64,000 nucleotides of DNA, from assembly GCA_902619805.1 (NCBI GenBank), contig CACNGC010000003.1:62001-126000 (forward strand). The letters are read 5' to 3'. Below, in pieces: positions 1 to 8,365 of the stretch. Each line of letters opens with the position of its first letter. Positions within the stretch are counted from its first letter, which is position 1. This stretch comes from an uncultured SAR116 cluster alpha proteobacterium (lineage in GTDB: Bacteria; Pseudomonadota; Alphaproteobacteria; Puniceispirillales; Marisalimonadaceae). The notes below the pieces were generated by a model. It worked only from the letters and a program-made list of their open reading frames with translations, was not told the origin of the DNA and searched no databases. The translations under genes and the position numbers were made by a program.

Positions 1-604
1 GATTTAATCCATCAAAAGATCTATCAGAAGGAAGACCTGTATGGTTAAGAATAATGATCGTATCAGGGAAATCTTTTGCTAATTGAGTTGCATCATTAAG
101 GTGCCACCATGGGGTTTGCAGATCAAAATGTAGTTTGTGTTTTTTTAACAAAGAATACCCTCTTCTAAAAATAGGATCTTTTAATGATCCCTTTATATTA
201 TTAAGTTTTGTATTTGGATTATTAGTTGATTTAGGTTTATGTCTTATACTTCTTGTAAGGTCATATTTAGACTGATTTTCTAGCACTTTTGCAATATCGT
301 TCCTGTCAAACCATGCTTGTGCAACCAAAGCATTTGGAAAACCAGTCATTTCAAATAATTTATGAAGCCATTCAGTTTCCCCAATGGGGTCATTTGAATC
401 CCATTCAGTTTCCATATGGATTGTTTTTACAATGTTATGATTTTTACTAACTTCAAAATAATCTTTTATTAAAAAATTTTTGCAAATAGATTTATAATCA
501 CCATACCTAAATGGTATTTGGTTATCTGGGTTCAACCAAGGGTTTTTCTTTAAACTTAAATCCCAGAAGTGATGATGGGCATCGATTATAGGTATATCTT
601 TCAT
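1..604 (-). CDS. Amidohydrolase family (TIM-barrel metal-dependent hydrolase), C-terminus cut by window edge
   Basis: The minus strand reads from an ATG at 604 without a stop to the window edge, giving about 201 residues. The N-terminus has an Asp-Ala-His-His-His-Phe-Trp-Asp stretch near residues 8-15, the metal-binding opening of the amidohydrolase_2 family (PF04909). A later Leu-Asn-His-Thr-Gly near residue 190 fits the strand carrying another metal ligand. Such enzymes usually hydrolyse lactones or decarboxylate small acids in sugar or aromatic catabolism; the substrate here is unknown. It lies 9 bases after the stop of the dehydrogenase gene on the same strand, so the two are probably cotranscribed. 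Confidence 0.8.
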   Translation of the reverse strand, partial: MKDIPIIDAHHHFWDLSLKKNPWLNPDNQIPFRYGDYKSICKNFLIKDYFEVSKNHNIVKTIHMETEWDSNDPIGETEWLHKLFEMTGFPNALVAQAWFDRNDIAKVLENQSKYDLTRSIRHKPKSTNNPNTKLNNIKGSLKDPIFRRGYSLLKKHKLHFDLQTPWWHLNDATQLAKDFPDTIIILNHTGLPSDRSFDGLN

Positions 605-613
605 TGAAAATGC

Positions 614-1498
614 CTAAATATTTTCTTTTGAATCAAATAATTTTACTATTGATGTACCATCTAATTTTTCTTGTGAACTATTTACCAAAATTGTAAATAA
701 TTGTCTGGTCAGAGAAGACATAGATGTTAGTGTATTTTTAGCATTAGCTAACTTAGACACAATTTGTAAATCCTTTAAAATTTGTGAAGCGTATCCTTTA
801 GGCACAAAATCTCTATTAACTATTCTAGGAAATAGATCATTTAATAAATTAGATCCTGCATGACCATCAGAGAGTGCTTCTGGAATTTTGTTTGCATCAA
901 TATTCCAAGCTTGTGCAAAGGAAGCTGCTTCTGCTATAATATCATAATTATTTAAAACTATTATTTGATTTATCATTTTTGCGATTTGACCAGATCCAGA
1001 TTCACCAAAATAAGTAAATTTTGAAGATATTGCTTCTAAAATAGGTTTAACAGTTTCTACAACTTTTTCATCTCCGCCTACCATAATAGCAAGGTTGCTC
1101 TCTAACGCTTTATCAGGGCCACCTGAAACTGGTGCATCAATCCATGAAGCTCCTGTTTTTTTTAGTTGATTAGCAAATTCAATTGTTTCATTAGCCAATG
1201 TTGTTGATAAATCCAAAATAATAGTATTATTATTTGCATTATTAACTATACCATCTTTCCCAAATACTACTTCTTTTACACTCTCTGTCTTATCAAGGCA
1301 TAAAATTATTATGTCATTATTTTTGGATATTTCAGAAGCATTTTGGTTGAGTTTGATATTTGATATTTTTTTTAATGGTTCAAGTTTTTCAAAATTTTTA
1401 TCATAAGCTCCTATTTTGTAATCTAAGTAACATAATCTCCTAACTAGAGACAATCCCATTAATCCTATACCTATAAACCCTAAACCTAGATTATTCAT
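614..1498 (-). CDS. NAD(P)-dependent oxidoreductase, 3-hydroxyisobutyrate dehydrogenase family
   Basis: This 294-residue protein has the usual length of the beta-hydroxyacid dehydrogenase family. The Rossmann motif Gly-Phe-Ile-Gly-Ile-Gly-Leu-Met-Gly lies at residues 7-15. The substrate-binding Asp-Ala-Pro-Val-Ser-Gly-Gly is at 121-127, and the catalytic lysine is in Ile-Ala-Lys-Met-Ile-Asn-Gln (Lys174). The family oxidises 3-hydroxyisobutyrate, tartronate semialdehyde or related acids, and the sequence does not tell which. It is the first gene of a minus-strand pair with the downstream amidohydrolase, which suggests catabolism of a sugar acid or lactone. Confidence 0.87.
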   Translation of the reverse strand: MNNLGLGFIGIGLMGLSLVRRLCYLDYKIGAYDKNFEKLEPLKKISNIKLNQNASEISKNNDIIILCLDKTESVKEVVFGKDGIVNNANNNTIILDLSTTLANETIEFANQLKKTGASWIDAPVSGGPDKALESNLAIMVGGDEKVVETVKPILEAISSKFTYFGESGSGQIAKMINQIIVLNNYDIIAEAASFAQAWNIDANKIPEALSDGHAGSNLLNDLFPRIVNRDFVPKGYASQILKDLQIVSKLANAKNTLTSMSSLTRQLFTILVNSSQEKLDGTSIVKLFDSKENI

Positions 1499-1637
1499 TT
1501 TTAGTTCGTAAAAAGTTAAAATTTATTTACAACTGTTAAACTTAAACATACATAAATATGGCATCAACTATTTAAATTTATTTTAAAATTATATATTTTG
1601 AAAATTTAAGGCAAATATTTTTGGAAAAAAGACTGCC
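1499..1637. promoter_or_regulatory. Divergent intergenic region with a possible promoter for the EamA operon
   Basis: This 139-base AT-rich gap separates two divergent transcription units and must hold both promoters. On the plus strand TTTACA (1526-1531) and TACATA (1549-1554) are spaced by 17 bases, a weak sigma70-like match. No convincing minus-strand promoter or operator palindrome was seen. Confidence 0.3.
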
Positions 1638-2510
1638 ATGATTAATAATTTTAAATTGGGTATCTTCATAATAATCCTCTCAACACTATTTTTTGCAACC
1701 ATGGATGGCGTTTCAAGATATTTAGCCGATACTTACAATGTTTTTGTTATTAATATGATAAGAAGTTGGGTTTTAGCTTTTTTAGTGGTTTCTATAAGTC
1801 TTAGAAATAAAAACGGTATTGTAAAAGTTTTTAGAACAAAGCAACCTTACATACAGTTTATTAGAGGTTTATTACTTATTAGTGCTATTTTAATTGGGGT
1901 TTATTCATTTACTAAACTGGGTCTGGTCCAAACTCATTCCATACTATCCTCTTTTCCATTAATTGTTGTTGCTTTTTCTGGACCAATATTAAAAGAAAAA
2001 ATTGGTGTTCAGAGATGGTTGGCAGTTATCTTTGGTTTTATTGGTGTTATAATTATACTGGATCCTTCAAATTATATATTCAGTTTTGATACAATTTTAC
2101 CAGTGTTAGGTGCTTTTATTCTGGGTTTTTATTCTATTCTTACAAGAAAGGTCTCAGAAACAGACACGTCAGAAACAAGTTTTTTCTGGGTTGCCATTGT
2201 TGGATGTATTATAATGTCAATTGTTGGCCCATTTCACTGGGAGCCAATCTTATTTAAAGATTGGGGATGGATGGGATTGTTATGTGTTTTGAGTACTGCA
2301 GGTCATTTTCTCTTGATAAAAGCTTATGAAAAAACAGAAGCTAGTGTCCTTCAGCCATTCACGTATTTTCAGTTATTCTTTGCGTCTATTATTGGAATAA
2401 TAATTTTTAATGATACTTTAACCATATCAATTCTTTTTGGAGGTAGTATAGTTGTTGCAAGCGGTATATTTGCAACATGGAGAACACACATAAAAAGTAA
2501 AAACAACTAA
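1638..2510 (+). CDS. EamA/DMT-family transporter
   Basis: This 290-residue protein is almost entirely hydrophobic and reads as about ten transmembrane helices in two repeats, the normal size and layout of the drug/metabolite transporter superfamily (two EamA domains). The first repeat covers about residues 8-142 and the second about 152-282. The EamA-like segment 'LSSFPLIVVAFSGPILKE' is in the first half. Family members export amino acids, nucleobases or other metabolites; the substrate cannot be read here. It leads a plus-strand set with the short-chain dehydrogenase and acetyltransferase genes. Confidence 0.85.
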   Translation: MINNFKLGIFIIILSTLFFATMDGVSRYLADTYNVFVINMIRSWVLAFLVVSISLRNKNGIVKVFRTKQPYIQFIRGLLLISAILIGVYSFTKLGLVQTHSILSSFPLIVVAFSGPILKEKIGVQRWLAVIFGFIGVIIILDPSNYIFSFDTILPVLGAFILGFYSILTRKVSETDTSETSFFWVAIVGCIIMSIVGPFHWEPILFKDWGWMGLLCVLSTAGHFLLIKAYEKTEASVLQPFTYFQLFFASIIGIIIFNDTLTISILFGGSIVVASGIFATWRTHIKSKNN

Positions 2511-2553
2511 AATTCAAATTTTTAATTGATCATTACTTGATATAGGAGGTTTT

Positions 2554-3246
2554 ATGAAAAAAACTATTTTAATTACTGGCGCCAATAGAGGTATTGGTTT
2601 TGCGCTAACAAGGCTATGTCTTAGTAAAGATTTTTATGTTGAAGCATGTTGTAGAAATCCTGATAATTCTCATGAACTAAATAATTTATCAAATAATAAT
2701 CCTCATCTCAATATAACTAAAATGGATGTAACAAGTTCAAAAAGTATTTTGAAAGCCTCTGAAAATTTTAAAAATGAAATTGACATTATGGTTTGTAATG
2801 CTGGTGTTAATAACGGTAAAGGTGATATTTTTAGTGATGAGCATAACGAGAATACTATCATGGAAGTAATGATGGTTAATGTTGGTGGGCCATTCTTATC
2901 AATTCAAAATCTCTATAAAAATCTCAATAAAAAAACTATATCTAAAATTGTTATTATTTCTTCCTTAATGGGAACTCAAACTCATATTTCAAATAATGCC
3001 CCTATATACAGGGCATCTAAAGCAGCTGCTAATAATTTAATGAGAACAATATCAAACCATTTCTTGAATGATAATATTATTGTATCATCGTATCATCCAG
3101 GGTGGGTGAGAACTGACATGGGTGGAGCTAATGCTGATATATCAACTGAAGAAAGTGCAAATGGCTTGATAAATCACTTTTTAAAATTACAAAAATCTGA
3201 TTCTGGAAAATTTTTCAACTATGATGGAAAACCACTTCCATTATAG
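2554..3246 (+). CDS. Short-chain dehydrogenase/reductase (SDR)
   Basis: This 230-residue classical SDR has the nucleotide-binding Thr-Gly-Ala-Asn-Arg-Gly-Ile-Gly at residues 8-15 and Asn-Ala-Gly at 82-84. The catalytic Ser is near 136-137, with Tyr152 and Lys156 in the YxxxK motif. It resembles the C-factor/sniffer-like subgroup of carbonyl reductases, but the substrate is unknown. A good Shine-Dalgarno (AGGAGG at 2545-2550) precedes the ATG. It lies 43 bases after the transporter gene and 37 bases before the acetyltransferase, which is consistent with one operon. Confidence 0.87.
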   Translation: MKKTILITGANRGIGFALTRLCLSKDFYVEACCRNPDNSHELNNLSNNNPHLNITKMDVTSSKSILKASENFKNEIDIMVCNAGVNNGKGDIFSDEHNENTIMEVMMVNVGGPFLSIQNLYKNLNKKTISKIVIISSLMGTQTHISNNAPIYRASKAAANNLMRTISNHFLNDNIIVSSYHPGWVRTDMGGANADISTEESANGLINHFLKLQKSDSGKFFNYDGKPLPL

Positions 3247-3283
3247 AAGTTTGTTTTAAATCTAAACTTTGGTAAAAAATATT

Positions 3284-3724
3284 ATGCATAATTTTATGTT
3301 TAAAAAAGTAAGTTCAAAAGAAGAAATGGGAAAATCTTATGCCATTAGAAAAAAAGTTTTTTGTGAAGAACAAAAAATATCTAAAGAAATAGAGTTTGAC
3401 AATTTAGATCACCTTTGCAGTCATTTTTTGATTTTTGATGACAAAAATGTGATTGCAACAGCAAGAGTGCGTCAAAAAGAAGAAAACCTTTTAAAAATTG
3501 AAAGGGTTGCTGTCTTGTTTGAGTTTAGAAGGCTAAAGGTAGGATCAACTTTAATTAATAATATTATTCAATACTTTATAAACTTGAATGACAGCATTTC
3601 TTTTGTTTTACATAGTCAGGTTGCTGTTGCAGATTTTTATAAAAGTATAAATTTTATTTCCTATGGTGATAAATTTTTTGAAGATGGAATTCCTCACATA
3701 GCGATGAAATATATAAAAAGCTAA
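3284..3724 (+). CDS. GNAT-family N-acetyltransferase
   Basis: The product of about 146 residues matches small GNAT proteins of the ElaA/YjcF type. The N-terminal 'YAIRKKVFCEEQKI' is followed by a core strand 'ATARVRQKE' and the acetyl-CoA-binding segment 'ERVAVLFEFRRLKVGSTLI', a loose Q/RxxGxG/A loop. The substrate is unknown. The ATG at 3284 was chosen; an in-frame TTG at 3269 would add five residues, and neither has a clear ribosome-binding site. It is the last gene of the plus-strand accessory set before tRNA-Thr. Confidence 0.75.
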   Translation: MHNFMFKKVSSKEEMGKSYAIRKKVFCEEQKISKEIEFDNLDHLCSHFLIFDDKNVIATARVRQKEENLLKIERVAVLFEFRRLKVGSTLINNIIQYFINLNDSISFVLHSQVAVADFYKSINFISYGDKFFEDGIPHIAMKYIKS

Positions 3725-3796
3725 AATTTGTAATATTTTAACAATCTTTTCATTTTCAAAAAATGATCAGCAGAAAAGTTATAATGATTATTTTTA

Positions 3797-3872
<76 letters not shown>

Positions 3873-3917
3873 ACACGTGATGAATAATAGATATTTAATT
3901 TATTAACAAGAAATTAT

Positions 3918-4763
3918 TTAATTTTTTGTAATATTTTTTTGTAATTGAAACATAGCAACAGAAGCTGCATTTGAAACGTTTAATGAATCAGATTTTGCAT
4001 TAATTGGTATTTTAATCAAACTATCGACATTCTCTTTAGTTAATCTTCTAAGACCTTTTCCTTCAGAGCCAAGTATTAAAGCAACATTCCCAGTTTCATT
4101 TTCAAGTTCATAAACATCGTTTTCGCCTTCACCAGCTAGTCCATAGACACTAAAGTTAGATTTTTGAAGTTTTTTTATTTCTCTAGACATATTTGATAAC
4201 TCAATAATTTGAAGTTTCTCAATAGCTCCAGAAGATGCTTTAATTAATGCAGAGGTTTCTTGAGGACTATTTCTTTGCGATAATGCTAAGCAATCCATTT
4301 TGAATGCTAATGCAGATCTAATAATAGCCCCAACATTTTGAGGATCAGTTACTTCATCAAGTATAATAAGCCTAATTGGAGTTTTATAATTCAATTTGTG
4401 CTGATCTAAAAATTCATTCATTGACAATCTTTGAAGGGGTTCTGTTATTAAAATCACATTTTGATGTGATTTGTAATTATTAATTTTGTCCATTTCTTCT
4501 TTAGATTTGATTTTAATAGCTAACTTTAATTTTAATTTATTAATTTCTTCTTTCCATTTTGAGAAGTTTGTATCAATTGTAATAAGATAATGTAGCTTCC
4601 TATTTTTATTATTTAATGCTGATAAAATAGAATGTTTTCCTGCAATTGGTATTTGGTTGATTTTTAATAAACTATAATTTTGAAAATTTTTTTTTTCTTT
4701 AGTTTTTTTGTTTATTTCATCACTTATAAAATAATTATTTCTTTTTTTTGAATTTCTTTTCAT
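3918..4763 (-). CDS. rlmB: 23S rRNA (guanosine-2'-O-)-methyltransferase RlmB (SPOUT/TrmH family)
   Basis: This 281-residue protein has an N-terminal substrate-binding region (about 35-110) and a C-terminal SPOUT fold. The three SpoU motifs are visible: Asn-Val-Gly-Ala-Ile-Ile-Arg-Ser at 143-150, Leu-Gly-Ser-Glu-Gly-Lys-Gly-Leu-Arg at 231-239, and Ser-Leu-Asn-Val-Ser-Asn-Ala-Ala at 260-267. RlmB methylates G2251 of 23S rRNA using SAM. The first 30 residues are a Lys/Asn-rich basic tail. Its position next to tRNA-Tyr, tuf, tRNA-Trp and secE is typical of alphaproteobacteria. Exact RlmB specificity, as against another TrmH paralogue, is inferred. Confidence 0.85.
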   Translation of the reverse strand: MKRNSKKRNNYFISDEINKKTKEKKNFQNYSLLKINQIPIAGKHSILSALNNKNRKLHYLITIDTNFSKWKEEINKLKLKLAIKIKSKEEMDKINNYKSHQNVILITEPLQRLSMNEFLDQHKLNYKTPIRLIILDEVTDPQNVGAIIRSALAFKMDCLALSQRNSPQETSALIKASSGAIEKLQIIELSNMSREIKKLQKSNFSVYGLAGEGENDVYELENETGNVALILGSEGKGLRRLTKENVDSLIKIPINAKSDSLNVSNAASVAMFQLQKNITKN

Positions 4764-4858
4764 TTAACTATTTAGTGTAAATTGTTTTTTTTATTTACTT
4801 TTAATAAAAGCTTTCATATTTAATAAGCCTTGTGTATATAACATAACAAATTTGTAAG

Positions 4859-4886
4859 TTGAAGTAAGGTGAAATTTTAATAATAC
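4859..4886 (+). promoter_or_regulatory. Candidate promoter for tRNA-Tyr-tuf
   Basis: TTGAAG (4859-4864) and TAATAC (4881-4886) are separated by 16 bases and lie just upstream of the tRNA-Tyr 5' end, in the divergent gap after rlmB. The match is moderate and the region is AT-rich, so chance similarity is possible. Confidence 0.4.
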
Positions 4887-4897
4887 TAATTTAATTA

Positions 4898-4982
4898 GGT
4901 GGGGTGGCCGAGTGGTTAAAGGCAGCAGACTGTAAATCTGCCCGCGTAGCGTACGTAGGTTCGAATCCTACCCCCACCACCA
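4898..4982 (+). tRNA. tRNA-Tyr (GTA)
   Basis: This is an 85-base class II tRNA with a long variable arm. The acceptor stem GGTGGGG pairs with CCCCACC and the CCA is encoded. The anticodon loop CTGTAAA gives GTA (tyrosine). It sits 45 bases before tuf and is probably cotranscribed with it. Confidence 0.95.
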
Positions 4983-4997
4983 AAAAAATAAAATTTA

Positions 4998-6217
4998 AAA
5001 ATTAAAGATAAAGAAAGGTCATAAAAGATGTCTAAAGAAAAATTTGATCGTAGTAAACCGCATGTAAACATTGGGACAATAGGTCATGTTGATCATGGCA
5101 AGACTACACTAACCGCAGCAATTACTAAAGTCATGGCTGACGCTGGTCGTGCTGACTTTTCTGCTTATGACCAAATTGATAAAGCTCCTGAAGAAAGAGA
5201 AAGAGGAATAACTATTTCTACTGCTCATGTGGAATATGAAACTGAGAATCGTCATTATGCTCATGTTGATTGTCCAGGTCACGCTGACTACGTAAAAAAT
5301 ATGATCACAGGTGCTGCTCAAATGGATGGTGCAATATTAGTTGTGAATGCTGCTGATGGTCCTATGCCACAAACTAAAGAACATATTTTGCTAGCTCGTC
5401 AGGTTGGTGTTCCTTCTTTGGTTGTTTATATGAATAAGGTTGATCAGGTTGATGATGAAGAGTTGTTAGAATTAGTTGAGTTAGAAATTCGTGAGTTACT
5501 AAGTAGTTATGAGTTTCCTGGCGATGATATTCCAATTATTAAAGGAAGTGCGTTAGCTGCACTTGAAGGTCGTGACGAGGCCATTGGTGTGAATTCAATT
5601 ACAGAGTTAATGGCTGCTGTAGATTCTTATATTTCCCAGCCTGAGCGTGACAAAGATAAACCCTTCTTAATGCCTATTGAAGATGTTTTTTCTATATCAG
5701 GAAGAGGTACTGTGGTAACAGGTCGTGTTGAGCGAGGTGTTATAAAGGTTGGTGAAGAGATAGAGATAGTAGGAATAAAAGAAACAGCTAAAACAACATG
5801 TACAGGTGTTGAAATGTTTCGTAAGTTACTAGATTCTGGTGAGGCTGGTGACAATGTTGGGGTTCTATTAAGGGGGACAAAAAGAGAAGAAGTTGAACGT
5901 GGCCAAGTGTTATCTGCTCCTGGTTCAATAAAGCCTTATTCTAAATTTAAAGGTGAGGCCTATATATTAACTAAAGATGAAGGTGGTAGACACACACCAT
6001 TTTTTAGTAACTATCGTCCACAATTTTATTTTAGAACAACCGATGTGACTGGGGCGGTTGAGTTGCCCTCTGGCACAGAGATGGTGATGCCAGGAGATAA
6101 CATTGCAATCTCTGTGGAATTAATAACTCCAATTGCAATGGATGAAGGACTTAGGTTTGCGATAAGAGAAGGTGGAAGAACTGTAGGTGCTGGAGTTGTG
6201 TCAAGCATTGAAGCTTA
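4998..6217 (+). repeat. Long direct repeat, copy 1 (tuf and its leader)
   Basis: The segment appears base-for-base the same as 21142-22361 (1220 bp). Identity starts 30 bases before the tuf ATG, within AAAATTAAAGATAAAG, and ends at the second base of the stop codon: TAG here, TAA in copy 2. Flanks are unrelated. This is the signature of gene conversion between duplicated tuf genes. Confidence 0.93.
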
Positions 6218-6218
6218 G
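5028..6218 (+). CDS. tuf: Elongation factor Tu (copy 1)
   Basis: EF-Tu carries aminoacyl-tRNA to the ribosomal A site as a GTPase. The 396-residue protein has G1 Gly-His-Val-Asp-His-Gly-Lys-Thr at 19-26, G3 Asp-Cys-Pro-Gly-His at about 81-85, G4 Asn-Lys-Val-Asp at about 136-139, and the two beta-barrel domains. It is protein-identical to the second copy after fusA. The Shine-Dalgarno GAAAGG lies at 5012-5017. Placement between tRNA-Tyr and tRNA-Trp upstream of secE is the classical 'tufB' location. The stop is TAG, the only base difference from copy 2. Confidence 0.98.
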   Translation: MSKEKFDRSKPHVNIGTIGHVDHGKTTLTAAITKVMADAGRADFSAYDQIDKAPEERERGITISTAHVEYETENRHYAHVDCPGHADYVKNMITGAAQMDGAILVVNAADGPMPQTKEHILLARQVGVPSLVVYMNKVDQVDDEELLELVELEIRELLSSYEFPGDDIPIIKGSALAALEGRDEAIGVNSITELMAAVDSYISQPERDKDKPFLMPIEDVFSISGRGTVVTGRVERGVIKVGEEIEIVGIKETAKTTCTGVEMFRKLLDSGEAGDNVGVLLRGTKREEVERGQVLSAPGSIKPYSKFKGEAYILTKDEGGRHTPFFSNYRPQFYFRTTDVTGAVELPSGTEMVMPGDNIAISVELITPIAMDEGLRFAIREGGRTVGAGVVSSIEA

Positions 6219-6259
6219 AAAGTAACGTTGAGGTCATGATATAAATACTTAAATTGTTT

Positions 6260-6335
6260 AGGAGTGTAGCTCAATTGGTAGAGCACCGGTCTCCAAAACC
6301 GGGGGCTGGGGGTTCGAGTCCCTCCACTCCTGCCA
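6260..6335 (+). tRNA. tRNA-Trp (CCA)
   Basis: This is a 76-base cloverleaf. The acceptor AGGAGTG pairs with CACTCCT, the discriminator is G, and the CCA is encoded. The anticodon loop CTCCAAA gives CCA (tryptophan). It lies between tuf and secE as in most proteobacteria. Confidence 0.96.
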
Positions 6336-6364
6336 AAAAAATTATCAATCAATAATTATTAACT

Positions 6365-6393
6365 TTGACTTATTATAAAAAAAAATGTAAAAA
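6365..6393 (+). promoter_or_regulatory. Weak candidate promoter before secE
   Basis: TTGACT (6365-6370) is followed after 17 bases by TAAAAA (6388-6393). The -35 box is good and the -10 poor. It would drive secE-nusG independently of the upstream tuf-tRNA transcript. Confidence 0.25.
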
Positions 6394-6423
6394 ATCATTT
6401 TTTTCTTGCAAGAAAGGCTTCTG

Positions 6424-6621
6424 ATGGCTAAAACAAATCCCGCACAATTTGTTAGGCAGGTAAGACAAGAAATTAATAGAATAACTTGGGCAACTAAGCG
6501 TGAAACATTATACGCATCACTTAGCGTTTTTGTAATGGCATTAATTGCATCTTTATTTTTTCTGTTAGTTGATTTGTTATTATCCAACATTGTTCAATTT
6601 TTATTGGGTCTTGGTAGTTAA
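6424..6621 (+). CDS. secE: Preprotein translocase subunit SecE
   Basis: This is a small 65-residue single-span SecE of the short type. A conserved amphipathic helix ('FVRQVRQEINRITWATKRE', about 8-26) is followed by one transmembrane segment at about 32-58. It stabilises SecY in the inner-membrane translocon. The ATG at 6424 was chosen because GAAAGG stands at 6411-6416; an upstream in-frame TTG at 6406 lacks a ribosome-binding site. It is followed by nusG in the universal secE-nusG order. Confidence 0.93.
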   Translation: MAKTNPAQFVRQVRQEINRITWATKRETLYASLSVFVMALIASLFFLLVDLLLSNIVQFLLGLGS

Positions 6622-6671
6622 CTGATATAAATGATTTATTTTATTTTACTTTTAGATAATGGGATTTTGTA

Positions 6672-7202
6672 ATGGCCAAAAAATGGTATGTTGTACATGT
6701 TTTTTCAGGCTCAGAAAAAAAAGTCTGCCAAAATATTGAAGAACAAATTGCCTCTAAAGGTATGGAATCTCTTATTGAGGAGGTTTTAATGCCTACTGAA
6801 GAAGTTGTCGAAATTAGACGTGGCGCAAAGGTGCAAACTGAAAAAAAATTTTTCCCGGGATATATTTTAATAAAAATGGAAATGAATGACGAAACATGGC
6901 ATATGATAAAAGGTCAACCAAAAGTTACTGGTTTCCTTGGTGGAAAAGGGAAACCAGTTGCAATTAGTGAAACTGAAGCAAATAGATTAATTGAACAAAT
7001 CAGTGAAGGTATTGATCGACCAAGATCGAGTGTTATTTATGAAATTGGTGAAGAAGTAAGGGTATCTGATGGTCCTTTTCAGAGTTTTAACGGGTTAGTG
7101 GAAGAAATTGATGATGATAAATCAAGATTAAAAGTAGCTGTATCAATTTTTGGTAGATCAACTCCAGTAGATCTTGAGTATAGTCAAGTTGAAAAAATTT
7201 AA
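6672..7202 (+). CDS. nusG: Transcription termination/antitermination protein NusG
   Basis: This 176-residue protein has the NGN domain ('[15 protein letters not shown]' at the start and '[14 protein letters not shown]' near residues 57-70) and a C-terminal KOW domain from about 123 ('[18 protein letters not shown]'). NusG couples RNA polymerase to Rho or to the ribosome via S10. Length and context (secE upstream, rplK downstream) are standard. Confidence 0.97.
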   Translation: MAKKWYVVHVFSGSEKKVCQNIEEQIASKGMESLIEEVLMPTEEVVEIRRGAKVQTEKKFFPGYILIKMEMNDETWHMIKGQPKVTGFLGGKGKPVAISETEANRLIEQISEGIDRPRSSVIYEIGEEVRVSDGPFQSFNGLVEEIDDDKSRLKVAVSIFGRSTPVDLEYSQVEKI

Positions 7203-7210
7203 CAAATTAA

Positions 7211-7232
7211 GCGACGTCTAATGTCGCGGAGG
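7211..7232 (+). promoter_or_regulatory. Stem-loop abutting the rplK ribosome-binding site
   Basis: GCGAC (7211-7215) and GTCGC (7223-7227) form a GC-rich five-pair stem that runs straight into the Shine-Dalgarno GGAGG (7228-7232). It is the only gene-free sequence between nusG and rplK. By analogy with L1 control of the L11 operon it may set translation of rplK-rplA; the L1 role is inference. Confidence 0.5.
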
Positions 7233-7237
7233 TTAAT

Positions 7238-7666
7238 ATGGCAAAGAAAATAGAAGGTTACATTAAATTAAATATTCCTGCAGGTGCGGCAAACCCATCT
7301 CCTCCAGTCGGTCCAGCTTTAGGCCAGCGTGGTGTTAATATAATGGAATTTTGTAAGGCTTTTAATGCGTCAACAGATTCTTTGGAAAAAAATATGCCTA
7401 TACCAGTTTTAATAACAGTTTTTACTGATAAAAGCTTTAGTTTTGTTACAAAAACACCTCCAGTTTCATTCTTTATAAAAAAAGCTATTGGAAAAGATAA
7501 AGGATCAAGCGAGCCTGGTAGAGTTATTGGTGGATCAATAAAAATTGAACAAATTAGAGAAATTGCTGAAAATAAGATGAAAGATTTAAACGCATCAACT
7601 ATAGATGGTGCAATTGAAATGGTAAAGGGTTCCGCTAGATCAATGGGATTTGAGGTTTTGGAGTAA
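7238..7666 (+). CDS. rplK: 50S ribosomal protein L11
   Basis: L11 binds the GTPase-associated centre of 23S rRNA. The 142-residue length is standard. The N-terminal '[28 protein letters not shown]' region carries the proline-rich loop that meets release factors and thiostrepton, and the C-terminal rRNA-binding domain covers about 70-142. The Shine-Dalgarno GGAGG sits just after a small stem-loop. rplA follows after four bases. Confidence 0.98.
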   Translation: MAKKIEGYIKLNIPAGAANPSPPVGPALGQRGVNIMEFCKAFNASTDSLEKNMPIPVLITVFTDKSFSFVTKTPPVSFFIKKAIGKDKGSSEPGRVIGGSIKIEQIREIAENKMKDLNASTIDGAIEMVKGSARSMGFEVLE

Positions 7667-7670
7667 TATC

Positions 7671-8345
7671 ATGAGCAAAGGAAAATACCTTACAGATTTA
7701 TACAAGAGTATTGATAATAAACTTTTTAACGTTGAAGAAGCAGTTAAGTTAATTGTCGAAAAAAAAAGAAAAAATTTTGACGAAACGATTGAGATTTCTA
7801 TGAATTTAGGAGTTGATCCTAGGCATGCGGATCAAATGGTAAGAGGTGTGGTTTCTTTGCCTAATGGTAATGGAAAAGTAATGAAAATAGCTGTATTTGC
7901 AAAAGAAAAAAAAGCTGAAGAAGCAAAACAAGCTGGAGCTGACATTGTGGGAGCAGATGACCTGGCTAAAGATATGCAAAACGGTAATTTGGATTACGAC
8001 AGGGTCATAGCTACACCTGACTTGATGGGTGTTGTTGGTAGAATAGGGAAGATACTTGGGCCGAAAGGTCTAATGCCAAATCCTAAGCTTGGAACTGTAA
8101 CTCTAGATATAAAATCTGCAGTTGAAGCAGCAAAATCAGGCCAAGTTCAATATCGTGCTGAAAAAACTGGTATAGTTCAAGCTGGAATTGGAAAGGCGAG
8201 CTTTGGACCTGATAAATTAATTGAAAATGTTAATTCTTTTGTTGAAGCTATCCAAAAATCCAGACCATCTGGAGCTAAAGGTACTTTTATCAAAAAAATT
8301 TCTATCAGCTCAACAATGGGAGTCGGTATAAATGTAAATATATAA
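7671..8345 (+). CDS. rplA: 50S ribosomal protein L1
   Basis: This 224-residue L1 has the signature 'KILGPKGLMPNPKLGTVT' near residues 125-142. L1 forms the mobile stalk at the E site and usually represses its own operon. The ATG at 7671 was chosen over an upstream in-frame ATG at 7650 that overlaps rplK, because GGAG at 7660-7663 is correctly spaced and the product then starts Met-Ser-Lys-Gly-Lys as in relatives. Confidence 0.97.
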   Translation: MSKGKYLTDLYKSIDNKLFNVEEAVKLIVEKKRKNFDETIEISMNLGVDPRHADQMVRGVVSLPNGNGKVMKIAVFAKEKKAEEAKQAGADIVGADDLAKDMQNGNLDYDRVIATPDLMGVVGRIGKILGPKGLMPNPKLGTVTLDIKSAVEAAKSGQVQYRAEKTGIVQAGIGKASFGPDKLIENVNSFVEAIQKSRPSGAKGTFIKKISISSTMGVGINVNI

Positions 8346-8365
8346 TTAATTATATATTTATTTGA

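Noticed and set aside
3750-3766. Hairpin TCATTTT-CAA-AAAATGA as a terminator between the acetyltransferase gene and tRNA-Thr
   Set aside because: The stem is purely AT-rich apart from one pair and lacks a T-run on either strand.
5109-5321. Open frame of 70 residues on the minus strand inside tuf (repeated in the second tuf copy)
   Set aside because: It is antisense to a fully conserved gene, has no ribosome-binding site, and is duplicated only because tuf is duplicated.
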